DNA of 15,797 nt from Spiro-02 sp964465155 (GTDB lineage: Bacteria > Spirochaetota > Spirochaetia > Sphaerochaetales > Sphaerochaetaceae): contig CAYXIH010000053.1 of NCBI GenBank assembly GCA_964465155.1, positions 1-15,797 of the forward strand, read 5' to 3'. The notes beneath the pieces were generated by a model, which made no database searches, was not told where the DNA came from, and saw only the letters and a list, made by a program, of their open reading frames with translations. This document shows, in pieces, positions 7,365 through 14,671 of the stretch (position 1 is the first letter of the stretch; each line of letters begins with the position of its first letter). Made by a program: the position numbers and the translations under genes.

Positions 7365-7464
7365 NNNNNNNNNNNNNNNNNNNNNNNNNNNNNNNNNNNN
7401 NNNNNNNNNNNNNNNNNNNNNNNNNNNNNNNNNNNNNNNNNNNNNNNNNNNNNNNNNNNNNNNN
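7365..7464. other. Assembly gap of 100 Ns
   Basis: Exactly 100 Ns, the conventional placeholder for a gap of unknown size. The true content may be nothing (if the flanking 55-mers are one sequence counted twice), another hairpin copy, or a longer unassembled insert. Any reading frame translated through it is an artefact. Confidence 0.98.
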
Positions 7465-7519
7465 TTGAATATACAACCTCACAGGGATTTGTTCAATATT
7501 TTACAAATACCTGTGAGGT
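7465..7519. repeat. Right copy of the 55-bp identical sequence flanking the assembly gap
   Basis: It begins at the first base after the Ns and is identical to 7310-7364. If the two copies are merged, the space between the outer-membrane protein stop and the TTG start of the next gene is only about 90 bp, a normal intra-operon distance. Confidence 0.9.
7476..7519 (-). promoter_or_regulatory. 44-nt intra-operon hairpin after the outer-membrane protein gene
   Basis: The hairpin begins 8 nt after the stop codon of the outer-membrane protein gene in the direction of transcription. Its 17-bp stem has one mismatch, and TGTATATTC rather than a U-run follows it, so a full intrinsic terminator is unlikely. 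It could protect the 3' end of the upstream message or lower expression of the downstream gene. A dispersed palindromic element is the other possibility. Confidence 0.55.
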
Positions 7520-7527
7520 GTCAAACA

Positions 7528-8925
7528 TCAAAAAGCCATCCGGAAGTTGAACGAAAGCGAGCCACCAGCTTCGAACCGGAATACCCGGGTGGCGACACTG
7601 AAGCTATACGTCCCTGCATCGGTGATACCAGTCACGCCAACCGAAGCAAACTGGTCCTTGTAGCCAAAGAGCATCCGCACCGAGTCACTGAAGACAATAT
7701 CCAATTCTACCTTGAGGATATTGTCCACATAGAACGGCCGCTGGGGGTAGTAGTTGTTCCAGATGAACTGGCTGACCACATCACTGGCCTCCACGTTGAG
7801 CACGTAGTCATGCCCACCCCACCCATTGAACGAATACTGGCAACCCAATGCAATGTCCGGAGGGGTAAAATAGACATTCGAATCATTGTAGAAGGTTGGG
7901 AATGTCCCATTGGCAATCCCAGCCAGCTCCGTCAGCGGGGTATACACATAATGCTGCAGCGTGGGGATGTTGCGCAGCGCGACACCCATGGTGAACTGGT
8001 CGTTGATCTTGAAGTTCATGCCGAAGTCCAAGGCAAAGCCGGCGCCGAACTCCATGTCGGAGCTGAAGAGGGTGACAAAGTCATTCTCAAACCGGGCATT
8101 GAGGAAGTTGGCATTGGAGATCGCTGTACGGACCATCACCTCCGGCCTGATGGCAAACCCGAAGGAGAACACCTCGCTGGTCTGCCATGCATACCCTACG
8201 GGGAACGCCAGGGAGACATCCAGCGCCCCACCGTAGGAACTGAGCAACGAACTTCCCGAGGAGAAGTTCACGGCAAAGCTCACAGCCCAGCCAAAGCCAT
8301 CGTTGACCCGGCTGGTCCCCATTGCCATCCCAACATCCAAGCCACCGCCCAACCATGAGCGGGGATTGTCCACCACCGACCCAAAGAAGTCAGACTGGTT
8401 CATGAACGCCAAGATAGCCTGCCCCCACCGTGCATTGCCGTAGTCCGAGGCAAGGAACTTGCCTGCGAAATACTGCTTGATCTGATTCACGGCGTAGTTA
8501 TCGATCGTTGCACCCGATGCCACGGGGAAGTTGGCATCCAGGGTGTACAGCTGGGAGATCAGCTCAGGGGACGACGACCAGAAGGCAATGGAGCTTGCAG
8601 TGCTCATCGAGCCCACCGTGGAGGAGAGCTTGGAGGCAAGGCGCCGTACCTGTGCCCCTGGGTTGGCCAGGAACGACAGCGTCTGGATATCGGAGTTGAA
8701 CCACGTATCCAGCGAGTAATGGACCGTCTCATCCTTGACAGTCAGCCCAGCTGGGTTGGCATAGAAGGAGGTATAGCCAGAAGCCCCCGCAACCAGGGAA
8801 TTGCCCTGCAGCAGGCTGGTGGATGGGGCAAGGGAAATAGAATAGGTCGGCACCCAAGCCGCACTCAGCATCATGGCGGGCAACACCAATACCAGGACGA
8901 ACGTTGTCAGTAGCTTCTTCATCAT
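7528..8925 (-). CDS. Beta-barrel outer-membrane protein, FadL/UPF0164-like
   Basis: The 465-residue product starts with a classical signal peptide (MMKKLLTTFVLVLVLP, cleavage near LSA at about 22). The mature N terminus contains ASGYTSFYANPAGL, a pattern common to FadL/PorV-like barrels and to the spirochaetal UPF0164 family. The rest alternates short amphipathic strands rich in Gly, Ser and aromatic residues with loops. The chain ends in ...FNFRMAF with a terminal phenylalanine, the usual signal for BAM-dependent insertion. A transport role (hydrophobic or small molecules) is suggested only by fold. The start overlaps the lipoprotein stop (ATGA). The SD GGAGGG at 8929-8934 is better spaced for the second ATG (8922) than for the first, so the protein may be one residue shorter. 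Translational coupling suggests the lipoprotein and barrel act together. Confidence 0.82.
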   Translation of the reverse strand: MMKKLLTTFVLVLVLPAMMLSAAWVPTYSISLAPSTSLLQGNSLVAGASGYTSFYANPAGLTVKDETVHYSLDTWFNSDIQTLSFLANPGAQVRRLASKLSSTVGSMSTASSIAFWSSSPELISQLYTLDANFPVASGATIDNYAVNQIKQYFAGKFLASDYGNARWGQAILAFMNQSDFFGSVVDNPRSWLGGGLDVGMAMGTSRVNDGFGWAVSFAVNFSSGSSLLSSYGGALDVSLAFPVGYAWQTSEVFSFGFAIRPEVMVRTAISNANFLNARFENDFVTLFSSDMEFGAGFALDFGMNFKINDQFTMGVALRNIPTLQHYVYTPLTELAGIANGTFPTFYNDSNVYFTPPDIALGCQYSFNGWGGHDYVLNVEASDVVSQFIWNNYYPQRPFYVDNILKVELDIVFSDSVRMLFGYKDQFASVGVTGITDAGTYSFSVATRVFRFEAGGSLSFNFRMAF

Positions 8926-10823
8926 ACACCCTCCTGCACGAGCTTCAGGGCATATGTATAGCTATCCTCTCCCAATGCAGTATTGGGGGAAGGATTCTTG
9001 TACAGCCCAAGATTGACGAATCCCGCCTTGGTACCCGTTCCTTTGTTTGAGAACAGCAGGTACTGCTGTCCATCTATCATCTTGTACGTGAAGCTGGTGG
9101 TGGTCTCCAGCGTCATCCCCATGGCAATGGTGTTCATCACCACCACATAGGAGTTCTGCAGCATTGCATCTGCAGTCGGTGCAGTGCCCACCTTCCACTT
9201 GCTGGGAGTCATGCTGGTCGTGTTCCACTTCTGCTCATTCCAGCGGTACGCCTTCTCATAGGACTGGGTATCCGAACTATAGGGGATGTAGCCCGTGGGT
9301 GCGGTCGTATCAGAATAGGGGTCAATCAACGGCATGATCCTGTAGTTGCTGACATAGTCGCTGTCACTGGCTGCAACAAACGCATAGTACGGATAGACCG
9401 ACTTGGAAGGACCATAGTCGGCATTCTTTGACACCTTGACCGCAAAATTGGAACGCTTGCCGCTCGTTACATCCGGATTGTCCCAGCGGTAGGTACCAGC
9501 CCAAGAAGCGGTCTTGCAAGCAAAGCTGCCTAAGTACTGAATCCCATCGGGCATTGTTACAGTCATGTCGAAGGTATAGTCCGTATCTGCCACCAACGGA
9601 TTCTCATTGCCTCCGATAGTGATCGACTTGCGCGTCCCCTCCACCACCAGGTCATCGGAAGACAACGAGGCGCTGGACAGCTTCATGTCATAGCTGGCAT
9701 CTACATACCCATCTTCCCAGCTGAACGTCAGGCTATTGGGAGTTGCGGTACAGGCAAATGCAATCGCCGTCTGGGCCTGCACCAATGGAGCAAGGACAGA
9801 ACGTTCGGTGCCAGTATCCAGTATATTGCAGGCACTGTAGTAGTAGGTCTTGCCACTGGACAATCCCAGGTTGTCTACAAGCGTCACGGTACTGGAAGTA
9901 CTTGCAGCCATTGCCTTGGACCCCACTGCCTGATAGGCTCCATTGGGACTGTCCTTGCGCAGGAGCACGCAATGGTAGGCACCACCGATGGAAGAGCCAT
10001 TGGTGGTCACCTCCAACGACACAGTGCTGGTGGTAAAGGCGGAAACCACAACAGTGGGAACCCCAGTCAAAGTCGTTGCGATTCCACTGGTATCACGGAT
10101 CAGCTCGAGCCTGGTGCATGTCACGGGAACCAAGGCGTCCGTCTCTCCCCCAATGGCTACAAAGACATTGATGAAGTAGTTGGTGCCAGCATTCAGGTTG
10201 GTGAACGTATAGGAAGTATTAGCTGTGATATTCGTCAGCACCTTGTAGGAAGAAGAGGTATCCACTCCCCCCGCTGTGGGAATCGGTGCACAATACAACA
10301 CATACGTGGTGATCCCAGACACAGGCGTCACCTCAACGGTAGCCGTAGTATCGGTGAAACTGGAGATGAATGCATTGGGAGCAATCTCGGGAGGAACCTC
10401 ATACGGATCCTTGGTCGTGAACGTCACTGCAGCAGATGCCACCGACGTTGCGCTGCTGGATTTTGCAACGACAGCCAGCGCATACTTAGTCAGCCCCTCC
10501 AACTCCTTTACCGCATAGGTGAAATAGCCGTTGGAGTATGAACCCGCATCAATGAGGTTCTGCACCGTGCGGGTGATGGTCTTGACCGGTGTCCCCGTGG
10601 CAGTGGACCCGGCATATACCTCCACCTGGTAACTGGTGGCACCCAACACCGCCTGCCATTCGATGGTTGCGGCGGTGGCACCATAACGCGAGAGCGTCAC
10701 TACGGGTGTTGAAATAGTGGTGTCGGGAACCTTCTGGCTCACCGGCCCCAAGGGATCGCACCCGCTCAATACCGCTATTGCGGCGCAGATGCAGAACGTC
10801 CAAAGCAGACGTGTTCGTTTCAT
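8922..10823 (-). CDS. Large FN3-like lipoprotein with unrecognised C-terminal module
   Basis: The 633-residue protein has a lipoprotein signal with LSGC, so Cys22 should be lipidated. Four fibronectin type III-like beta-sandwiches follow at about 38-137, 145-238, 253-352 and 355-440, each with the tryptophan or hydrophobic core and tyrosine corner expected (ATIEWQ, TTYVLYC, YYYSAC, SLTFSWE). The last 190 residues, from WAGTYRWDNP (441-450), form a separate module shared with the secreted protein encoded at 6329-7282; the fourth FN3-like domain is shared too. The start ATG at 10823 has AGGAG 6 nt upstream (10830-10834). It is probably the first gene of the operon and overlaps the barrel gene by 4 nt. 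An outer-membrane or surface location and a binding role are inferred; no enzymatic motif is visible. Confidence 0.82.
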   Translation of the reverse strand: MKRTRLLWTFCICAAIAVLSGCDPLGPVSQKVPDTTISTPVVTLSRYGATAATIEWQAVLGATSYQVEVYAGSTATGTPVKTITRTVQNLIDAGSYSNGYFTYAVKELEGLTKYALAVVAKSSSATSVASAAVTFTTKDPYEVPPEIAPNAFISSFTDTTATVEVTPVSGITTYVLYCAPIPTAGGVDTSSSYKVLTNITANTSYTFTNLNAGTNYFINVFVAIGGETDALVPVTCTRLELIRDTSGIATTLTGVPTVVVSAFTTSTVSLEVTTNGSSIGGAYHCVLLRKDSPNGAYQAVGSKAMAASTSSTVTLVDNLGLSSGKTYYYSACNILDTGTERSVLAPLVQAQTAIAFACTATPNSLTFSWEDGYVDASYDMKLSSASLSSDDLVVEGTRKSITIGGNENPLVADTDYTFDMTVTMPDGIQYLGSFACKTASWAGTYRWDNPDVTSGKRSNFAVKVSKNADYGPSKSVYPYYAFVAASDSDYVSNYRIMPLIDPYSDTTAPTGYIPYSSDTQSYEKAYRWNEQKWNTTSMTPSKWKVGTAPTADAMLQNSYVVVMNTIAMGMTLETTTSFTYKMIDGQQYLLFSNKGTGTKAGFVNLGLYKNPSPNTALGEDSYTYALKLVQEGV

Positions 10824-10835
10824 AAGCTACTCCTA

Positions 10836-10873
10836 CCATACAAGAGTATTGAGATGTATGGCTCTATCGGCAA
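10836..10873 (-). promoter_or_regulatory. Candidate promoter with overlapping inverted repeat upstream of the FN3 lipoprotein
   Basis: On the minus strand TTGCCG (10868-10873) and AATACT (10845-10850) are 17 bp apart, each matching four of six consensus bases. A perfect 7-bp inverted repeat, CCATACA (10836-10842) and TGTATGG (10855-10861), brackets the -10 element, a position where a dimeric repressor could block RNA polymerase. The predicted leader is only about 15 nt but includes the Shine-Dalgarno. Confidence 0.3.
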
Positions 10874-10895
10874 AGGTAGCAATAAAGTGAACAGT

Positions 10896-10922
10896 GGGCA
10901 ATCCACTTGTCGAGTATTGCCC
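10896..10922 (+). promoter_or_regulatory. Inverted repeat in the leader of the radical SAM gene
   Basis: GGGCAAT (10896-10902) and ATTGCCC (10916-10922) are perfect reverse complements with 13 nt between them and end 19 nt before the ATG at 10942. It could be an operator or an mRNA hairpin. If translation began at the in-frame GTG at 10894 it would be coding instead. Confidence 0.3.
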
Positions 10923-10941
10923 GTACGGCTACTATGAGGTC

Positions 10942-12600
10942 ATGAATATAGAACTCATAGCATGCGCAATAGAAGAGTCGACACTCTCCTTCCCCATGGG
11001 GGCGCTCTGCATCAAGGCCGCCATCAACAACGACCCGCTCCTCAGTGAGACGGGCAACTGCGAACTCTTTGCATATACCCTCCACGATGATCCTGCTGCC
11101 GCCGCAGCCGATTGCGCCACCCGCGAGAGCGATGTCGTGGGACTCTCGGTATACCTATGGAACCGCCAGTGGATGGATACTTTTGCCAAGACACTGCACA
11201 ACCTGTCACCCAAGACCATCCTCTTTGCAGGGGGAACGGAGGTGACTGCGAACTCCCACTCCATGGCCAACGGTCCATTCAATTTCCTGGTATTGGGAGA
11301 GGGAGAGCAGAGCGTGGTGCGCAGCCTCCACCAGATACTCGCCAACGAACCAATAGAGGGACCGGGTGTCCAGACACCCGAACACCCAGACACAAGCGCA
11401 TCATTTCCACAGGACCTCGGCACCCTCCCCTCCCCATTCCTCAGCGGAGCGGTAGACCTCTCGGAGATCCCCTGCGACGGGGTGCTGTGGGAGATGACAC
11501 GGGGATGCCCATTCCACTGTGCATTCTGCTTCGAGTCCAAGGGAGAACGCTCGGTACGCCAGTTCCCATTCGAGCGGATAGAGAAAGAACTGAAGTGGCT
11601 GGTAGACCACGACGTCTGCAACGTCTTTGTCCTGGACCCGACGTTCAACATGGACAAACAGCGCACCGTCAAGATCCTCACCTTCTTGGTCAAGCATGCA
11701 CCCCAGCAGATGCACTTCACCTTTGAACTGCGGGCAGAGCTCCTGGATGCACAGACCGCCGACTTGTTTGCCCAACTATACTGCTCCCTGCAGATTGGCC
11801 TGCAGAGCAGGCACCCACAGGTGTTGGAGGCGATCAACAGGAGATTCGACCCAGAAGTATTTGCACAGAAGGTCAAGCTCCTGGACGAGCGGGGCATTGC
11901 CTACGGCCTGGATTTGATCATTGGGCTTCCCAACGACTCCTACGACCTGTTCCGCCAGAGCCTGGACTACGCGATATCGCTGCGGCCCAGCAACATAGAC
12001 ATCTTCCCCCTGGCTCTCTTGCCAGGGACAGTGGTTGCAGCCCAAGCCGGGCAATTGGGCATCAAGCATATGGAGGAGAGCCCCTACCTGGTCATATCCA
12101 CCCCAACCTACAGCGAGGCGGACCTGGCAAAGGCAATGCGCCTGAAGGAGGCATGCGACTTGTTCTATACCAAGGGACAGGCAAGCATGTGGATCCACAC
12201 AGCCTGCAGTGGGCTGGGGATCACCAGCACCAACTTGCTGGACCTCTTCTCCTCATGGATCGAGTTCCGCACAAGCAAATATCCAGACACACCGGAGCAA
12301 GACATCTACGTGCTGCAGGAGGAGTTCCTCAGGACCGTCTATACAAAGACCGGCCATGCGGACCTCTTTGCCGCATTGCGTTCCTACATGGAGCTGCACC
12401 AGGGATTCTGCTACCTCCATGACACGGGAGAGGCACCGGTAGTGCACCTGGACTATACCCCAGACGAACTCTCGCTGCTGGATACCCATTCCCTGGCCCA
12501 GTTCGTCAAACGGCACAAACCCATCCCAGGGGGGACCGACTTGGCCATCTTTGAGGATGAGGAGGGACAAACACTCTTTGTCCCTGCAAGCGAGGAGTAG
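10942..12600 (+). CDS. B12-binding-domain radical SAM protein (DUF4080-like)
   Basis: The protein has 552 residues from the ATG at 10942. The N-terminal 140 form a Rossmann-like cobalamin-binding fold (MNIELIACAI, VVGLSVYLWN, ILFAGGTEVTAN, FLVLGEGEQSV), but the DxHxxG cobalt-ligand motif is absent. The radical SAM core follows, with its cluster motif in GCPFHCAFCFE (Cys189, Cys193, Cys196), then DPTFNMD, a QIGLQS strand and GLDLIIGLPNDSYD. The C-terminal third resembles the DUF4080 extension seen in this subfamily. Members are annotated as methyltransferase-like, but substrates are mostly unknown. I prefer 10942 to a GTG at 10894 because the product then starts directly with the first beta strand, although the SD (GAGG) is unusually close at 2 nt. 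It diverges from the envelope operon and precedes a lipoprotein gene. Confidence 0.85.
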   Translation: MNIELIACAIEESTLSFPMGALCIKAAINNDPLLSETGNCELFAYTLHDDPAAAAADCATRESDVVGLSVYLWNRQWMDTFAKTLHNLSPKTILFAGGTEVTANSHSMANGPFNFLVLGEGEQSVVRSLHQILANEPIEGPGVQTPEHPDTSASFPQDLGTLPSPFLSGAVDLSEIPCDGVLWEMTRGCPFHCAFCFESKGERSVRQFPFERIEKELKWLVDHDVCNVFVLDPTFNMDKQRTVKILTFLVKHAPQQMHFTFELRAELLDAQTADLFAQLYCSLQIGLQSRHPQVLEAINRRFDPEVFAQKVKLLDERGIAYGLDLIIGLPNDSYDLFRQSLDYAISLRPSNIDIFPLALLPGTVVAAQAGQLGIKHMEESPYLVISTPTYSEADLAKAMRLKEACDLFYTKGQASMWIHTACSGLGITSTNLLDLFSSWIEFRTSKYPDTPEQDIYVLQEEFLRTVYTKTGHADLFAALRSYMELHQGFCYLHDTGEAPVVHLDYTPDELSLLDTHSLAQFVKRHKPIPGGTDLAIFEDEEGQTLFVPASEE

Positions 12601-12610
12601 CCAATTCTTA

Positions 12611-12639
12611 TTGCCCGATACAGGCGATTCGTATATTGT
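12611..12639 (+). promoter_or_regulatory. Candidate promoter of the 251-residue lipoprotein gene
   Basis: TTGCCC (12611-12616) and TATTGT (12634-12639) are 17 bp apart, four of six matches each, just after the radical SAM stop. The leader to the ATG at 12665 would be about 20 nt and includes AAGGAAG. Confidence 0.4.
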
Positions 12640-12664
12640 AGTGTCATAAAGGAAGATACAGCCA

Positions 12665-13420
12665 ATGCGTTTTCATTCTGATAGATCATCTGGCGCCATG
12701 CGTGCAATCATAGCTGGCGCAGCAATCATAGGCACGCTCCTGCTCTCAGGGTGCGTGGTCACCGAGAACCTTGCACTGCAGTCCACCACCGGTGGCACGA
12801 GCACCACCGACTTGGTGGTCCTGCAGTTCTTCTCAGAGGTGCTGGAGGACATGTCGGCCTTTGCACCCGCAAGCGACGAAACGATCACAGACGCAGCGGT
12901 GCGGGACTTCACCAACAACCTTGCCTCCGCCAACAACACCAGCGACGTCACCTATGAGATCATCCCCATGGAGACCGACAGCGCTTATACCATCGACTTT
13001 GGCTTCAAGAACCTCCAGCAGTTGTTCACCGACCTCAGCGGTGGCAACAGCCAGTCCATCCTCACAGTCAAGCAAGCGGCAAACCGCACCACGCTGGACT
13101 TCTTCCTGGACATCAACAACTATCCGCAGCTGACCAAGATCATCCCCTTCCTCGCCGACCCCAACTTCGAAGTCTGGGGACCTCTGTACAACACAGGTGA
13201 GACAGCCGACAACTACCTGGAGATGATGAGCTTCATCCTCAGTGAAGACGGCCCACCAGCAATCGAGAACTCCATGATCACCCTGCGGTTCACCACCCCG
13301 TCCAAGATCCTCAGCAACACCAACGGTAAGGTAGTCAACGCAACCACGTTCGAGTACTCCTTCCCCCTGATAGACTTCCTGCTGCTGCACAAGCCACTCA
13401 AGTTCTCAGTCAGCTGGTAG
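12665..13420 (+). CDS. Lipoprotein of unknown function
   Basis: The product has 251 residues. A positively charged n-region and hydrophobic stretch end in LLLSGC, so Cys30 should be the lipidated residue and about 222 residues are exposed. No domain is recognised. The mature part begins with a Thr/Ser/Gly-rich spacer (QSTTGGTSTTD), followed by mixed acidic helical and beta sequence with FGFKNLQQLFTDL and NNYPQLTKIIPFLADP. It has no further cysteine. The ATG at 12665 is supported by AAGGAAG 9 nt upstream; a second ATG at 12698 has no SD. It lies 64 bp after the radical SAM gene, may have its own promoter, and ends at a strong terminator. The name reflects only the export signal. Confidence 0.8.
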   Translation: MRFHSDRSSGAMRAIIAGAAIIGTLLLSGCVVTENLALQSTTGGTSTTDLVVLQFFSEVLEDMSAFAPASDETITDAAVRDFTNNLASANNTSDVTYEIIPMETDSAYTIDFGFKNLQQLFTDLSGGNSQSILTVKQAANRTTLDFFLDINNYPQLTKIIPFLADPNFEVWGPLYNTGETADNYLEMMSFILSEDGPPAIENSMITLRFTTPSKILSNTNGKVVNATTFEYSFPLIDFLLLHKPLKFSVSW

Positions 13421-13452
13421 CATACCAACATACAAACAAAAACAAAAAAATT

Positions 13453-13489
13453 GGGCTTGCCAACTTTAACAATGGCAAGCCCTTTTTTT
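13453..13489. terminator. Bidirectional rho-independent terminator
   Basis: A perfect 10-bp stem, GGGCTTGCCA (13453-13462) and TGGCAAGCCC (13473-13482), encloses a 10-nt loop. Seven Ts follow at 13483-13489, and a matching A-run precedes the stem, giving a T-run on the minus strand. It lies between the convergent lipoprotein gene and ychF and should terminate both. Confidence 0.93.
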
Positions 13490-13501
13490 GAGTATCTATT
13501 T

Positions 13502-14608
13502 TTATACGTTGAACCGGAAGTGCATGATGTCGCCATCCTTGACGACATACTCCTTACCTTCCAGCCGAAGCTTGCCAGCCTCACGGACCTTCTGCTCAGT
13601 CCCATAGGTGAACAAGTCAGCACAGTTGTAGACCTCTGCCTTGATGAACCCCTTCTCGAAGTCAGTGTGGATGACACCAGCGGTCTGTGGTGCCTTGTCA
13701 CCAGCATGGAACGTCCATGCACGGTCCTCATCCGAACCAGCGGTGAAGAAGGTGCGCAGTCCCAGTGTCTCATAGGCACAACGGATCAGCTGGTTGAGAC
13801 CAGACTCCTTCAGGCCTACGGCCTCAAGGAACTCCTGCTTCTCCTCCTCCGTCTCCAAGTCGGAGATCTCAGACTCAATCTTGCCACAGATGACAACTAC
13901 CTCGGAACCTTCCGCTTCGGCGATGGCGCGCACTGCCGCGACATAGTGGTTCTCCTCGACAATTCCCTGCTCATCCACATTGCATACGTAGATGACCGGC
14001 TTGAGGGTAATGAGGTGCAGGTCATAGATGGCCTGCAGCTCATCCTCTTCCAAGTTGAGGGAACGGGCAGGTTTGCCATCCTCCAGAGCAGCCTTCAGCT
14101 TCTCAAGGATCGGCAATACAAACGCATTCTCCTTGGCGGCATCCTTGCTCAGGCGGTTGAGCTTGCTCTGCTTCTGGTAGCGCTTGTCCACCGTCTCCAA
14201 GTCAGCAAGGGCCAGCTCGATGTTGATCGTCTCGATGTCCGAAGCTGGATCGATGCGGTTGTTGACGTGGATGATGTCCCCATCATCGAAGCAACGCACC
14301 ACATGGGCCAGCACGCCAACCTCACGGATGGAGGCAAGGAACCGGTTGCCCAGTCCTTCGCCCTTGGAGGCGCCAGCCACCAAGCCGGCGATGTCCACGA
14401 ACTCAACGGTTGCCGGAACCACCTTGGCGGTGGGGATCAGCTGTACGATCTTGTCCAGGCGTGGGTCTGGGACGCATACCATCCCCACGTTCGGATCGAT
14501 CGTGCAGAACGGATAGTTCGCTGCCTCGGCGGGAGCCGAGGTCAGTGCCGAGAAGATGGTGGACTTGCCAACATTGGGAAGTCCGACGATACCACAATTC
14601 AAACCCAT
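13502..14608 (-). CDS. ychF: Ribosome-binding ATPase YchF (Obg family)
   Basis: YchF is an OBG-family P-loop protein that hydrolyses ATP in preference to GTP and binds ribosomes. The 368-residue product matches the usual length of about 363. It shows G1 GLPNVGKST (9-17), the conserved NYPFCTIDPNVG segment, G3 in FVDIAGLVAGASKGEGLGN, and NVDE in place of NKxD at the specificity loop (IYVCNVDEQG), the hallmark of its ATP preference. The C-terminal TGS domain (FFTAGSDEDRAWTFHAGDKAPQ onward) is intact up to MHFRFNV. The ATG at 14608 has GAGGT 6 nt upstream and begins MGLNCGIVG as in the family; the TTG at 14629 is less likely. It is monocistronic, between the bidirectional terminator and its own promoter, and diverges from hflX. 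Confidence 0.96.
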   Translation of the reverse strand: MGLNCGIVGLPNVGKSTIFSALTSAPAEAANYPFCTIDPNVGMVCVPDPRLDKIVQLIPTAKVVPATVEFVDIAGLVAGASKGEGLGNRFLASIREVGVLAHVVRCFDDGDIIHVNNRIDPASDIETINIELALADLETVDKRYQKQSKLNRLSKDAAKENAFVLPILEKLKAALEDGKPARSLNLEEDELQAIYDLHLITLKPVIYVCNVDEQGIVEENHYVAAVRAIAEAEGSEVVVICGKIESEISDLETEEEKQEFLEAVGLKESGLNQLIRCAYETLGLRTFFTAGSDEDRAWTFHAGDKAPQTAGVIHTDFEKGFIKAEVYNCADLFTYGTEQKVREAGKLRLEGKEYVVKDGDIMHFRFNV

Positions 14609-14623
14609 ATATGCACCTCGTAT

Positions 14624-14635
14624 GGCCAATTGGCC
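14624..14635. promoter_or_regulatory. 12-bp perfect palindrome in the ychF leader
   Basis: GGCCAATTGGCC lies between the predicted ychF -10 box and its Shine-Dalgarno. It could be an operator for a dimeric regulator or a restriction/methylation-prone site; no regulator gene is adjacent. Confidence 0.3.
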
Positions 14636-14643
14636 TATCTTTG

Positions 14644-14671
14644 TTTACATTTGAGACATACACTCTGTCAC
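14644..14671 (-). promoter_or_regulatory. Candidate ychF promoter
   Basis: On the minus strand GTGACA (14666-14671, five of six) and TGTAAA (14644-14649, four of six) are 16 bp apart, about 36 nt before the ychF ATG. The -35 element overlaps that of the opposite hflX promoter. Confidence 0.45.

Noticed and set aside
7310..7519. CRISPR or integron attC array around the gap
   Set aside because: Only two copies are seen, both at contig ends, with no spacer series, cas genes or integrase; a k-mer overlap explains them better.
7240..8358. Open frame crossing the run of Ns
   Set aside because: It exists only because Ns are read as unknown residues. It is antisense to the outer-membrane protein gene and the hairpin.
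9972..10541. 189-codon open frame opposite the FN3 lipoprotein
   Set aside because: Its translation is low-complexity Arg/Gly/His/Ser sequence, typical of an antisense shadow of Thr/Val-rich beta-sandwich genes.
10894..10941. GTG start adding 16 residues to the radical SAM protein
   Set aside because: No Shine-Dalgarno is within range, the added residues do not fit the family N terminus, and the stretch contains a perfect inverted repeat.
14609..14629. TTG start adding 7 residues to YchF
   Set aside because: The ATG at 14608 has GAGGT at ideal spacing and begins MGLNCGIVG as in the family.
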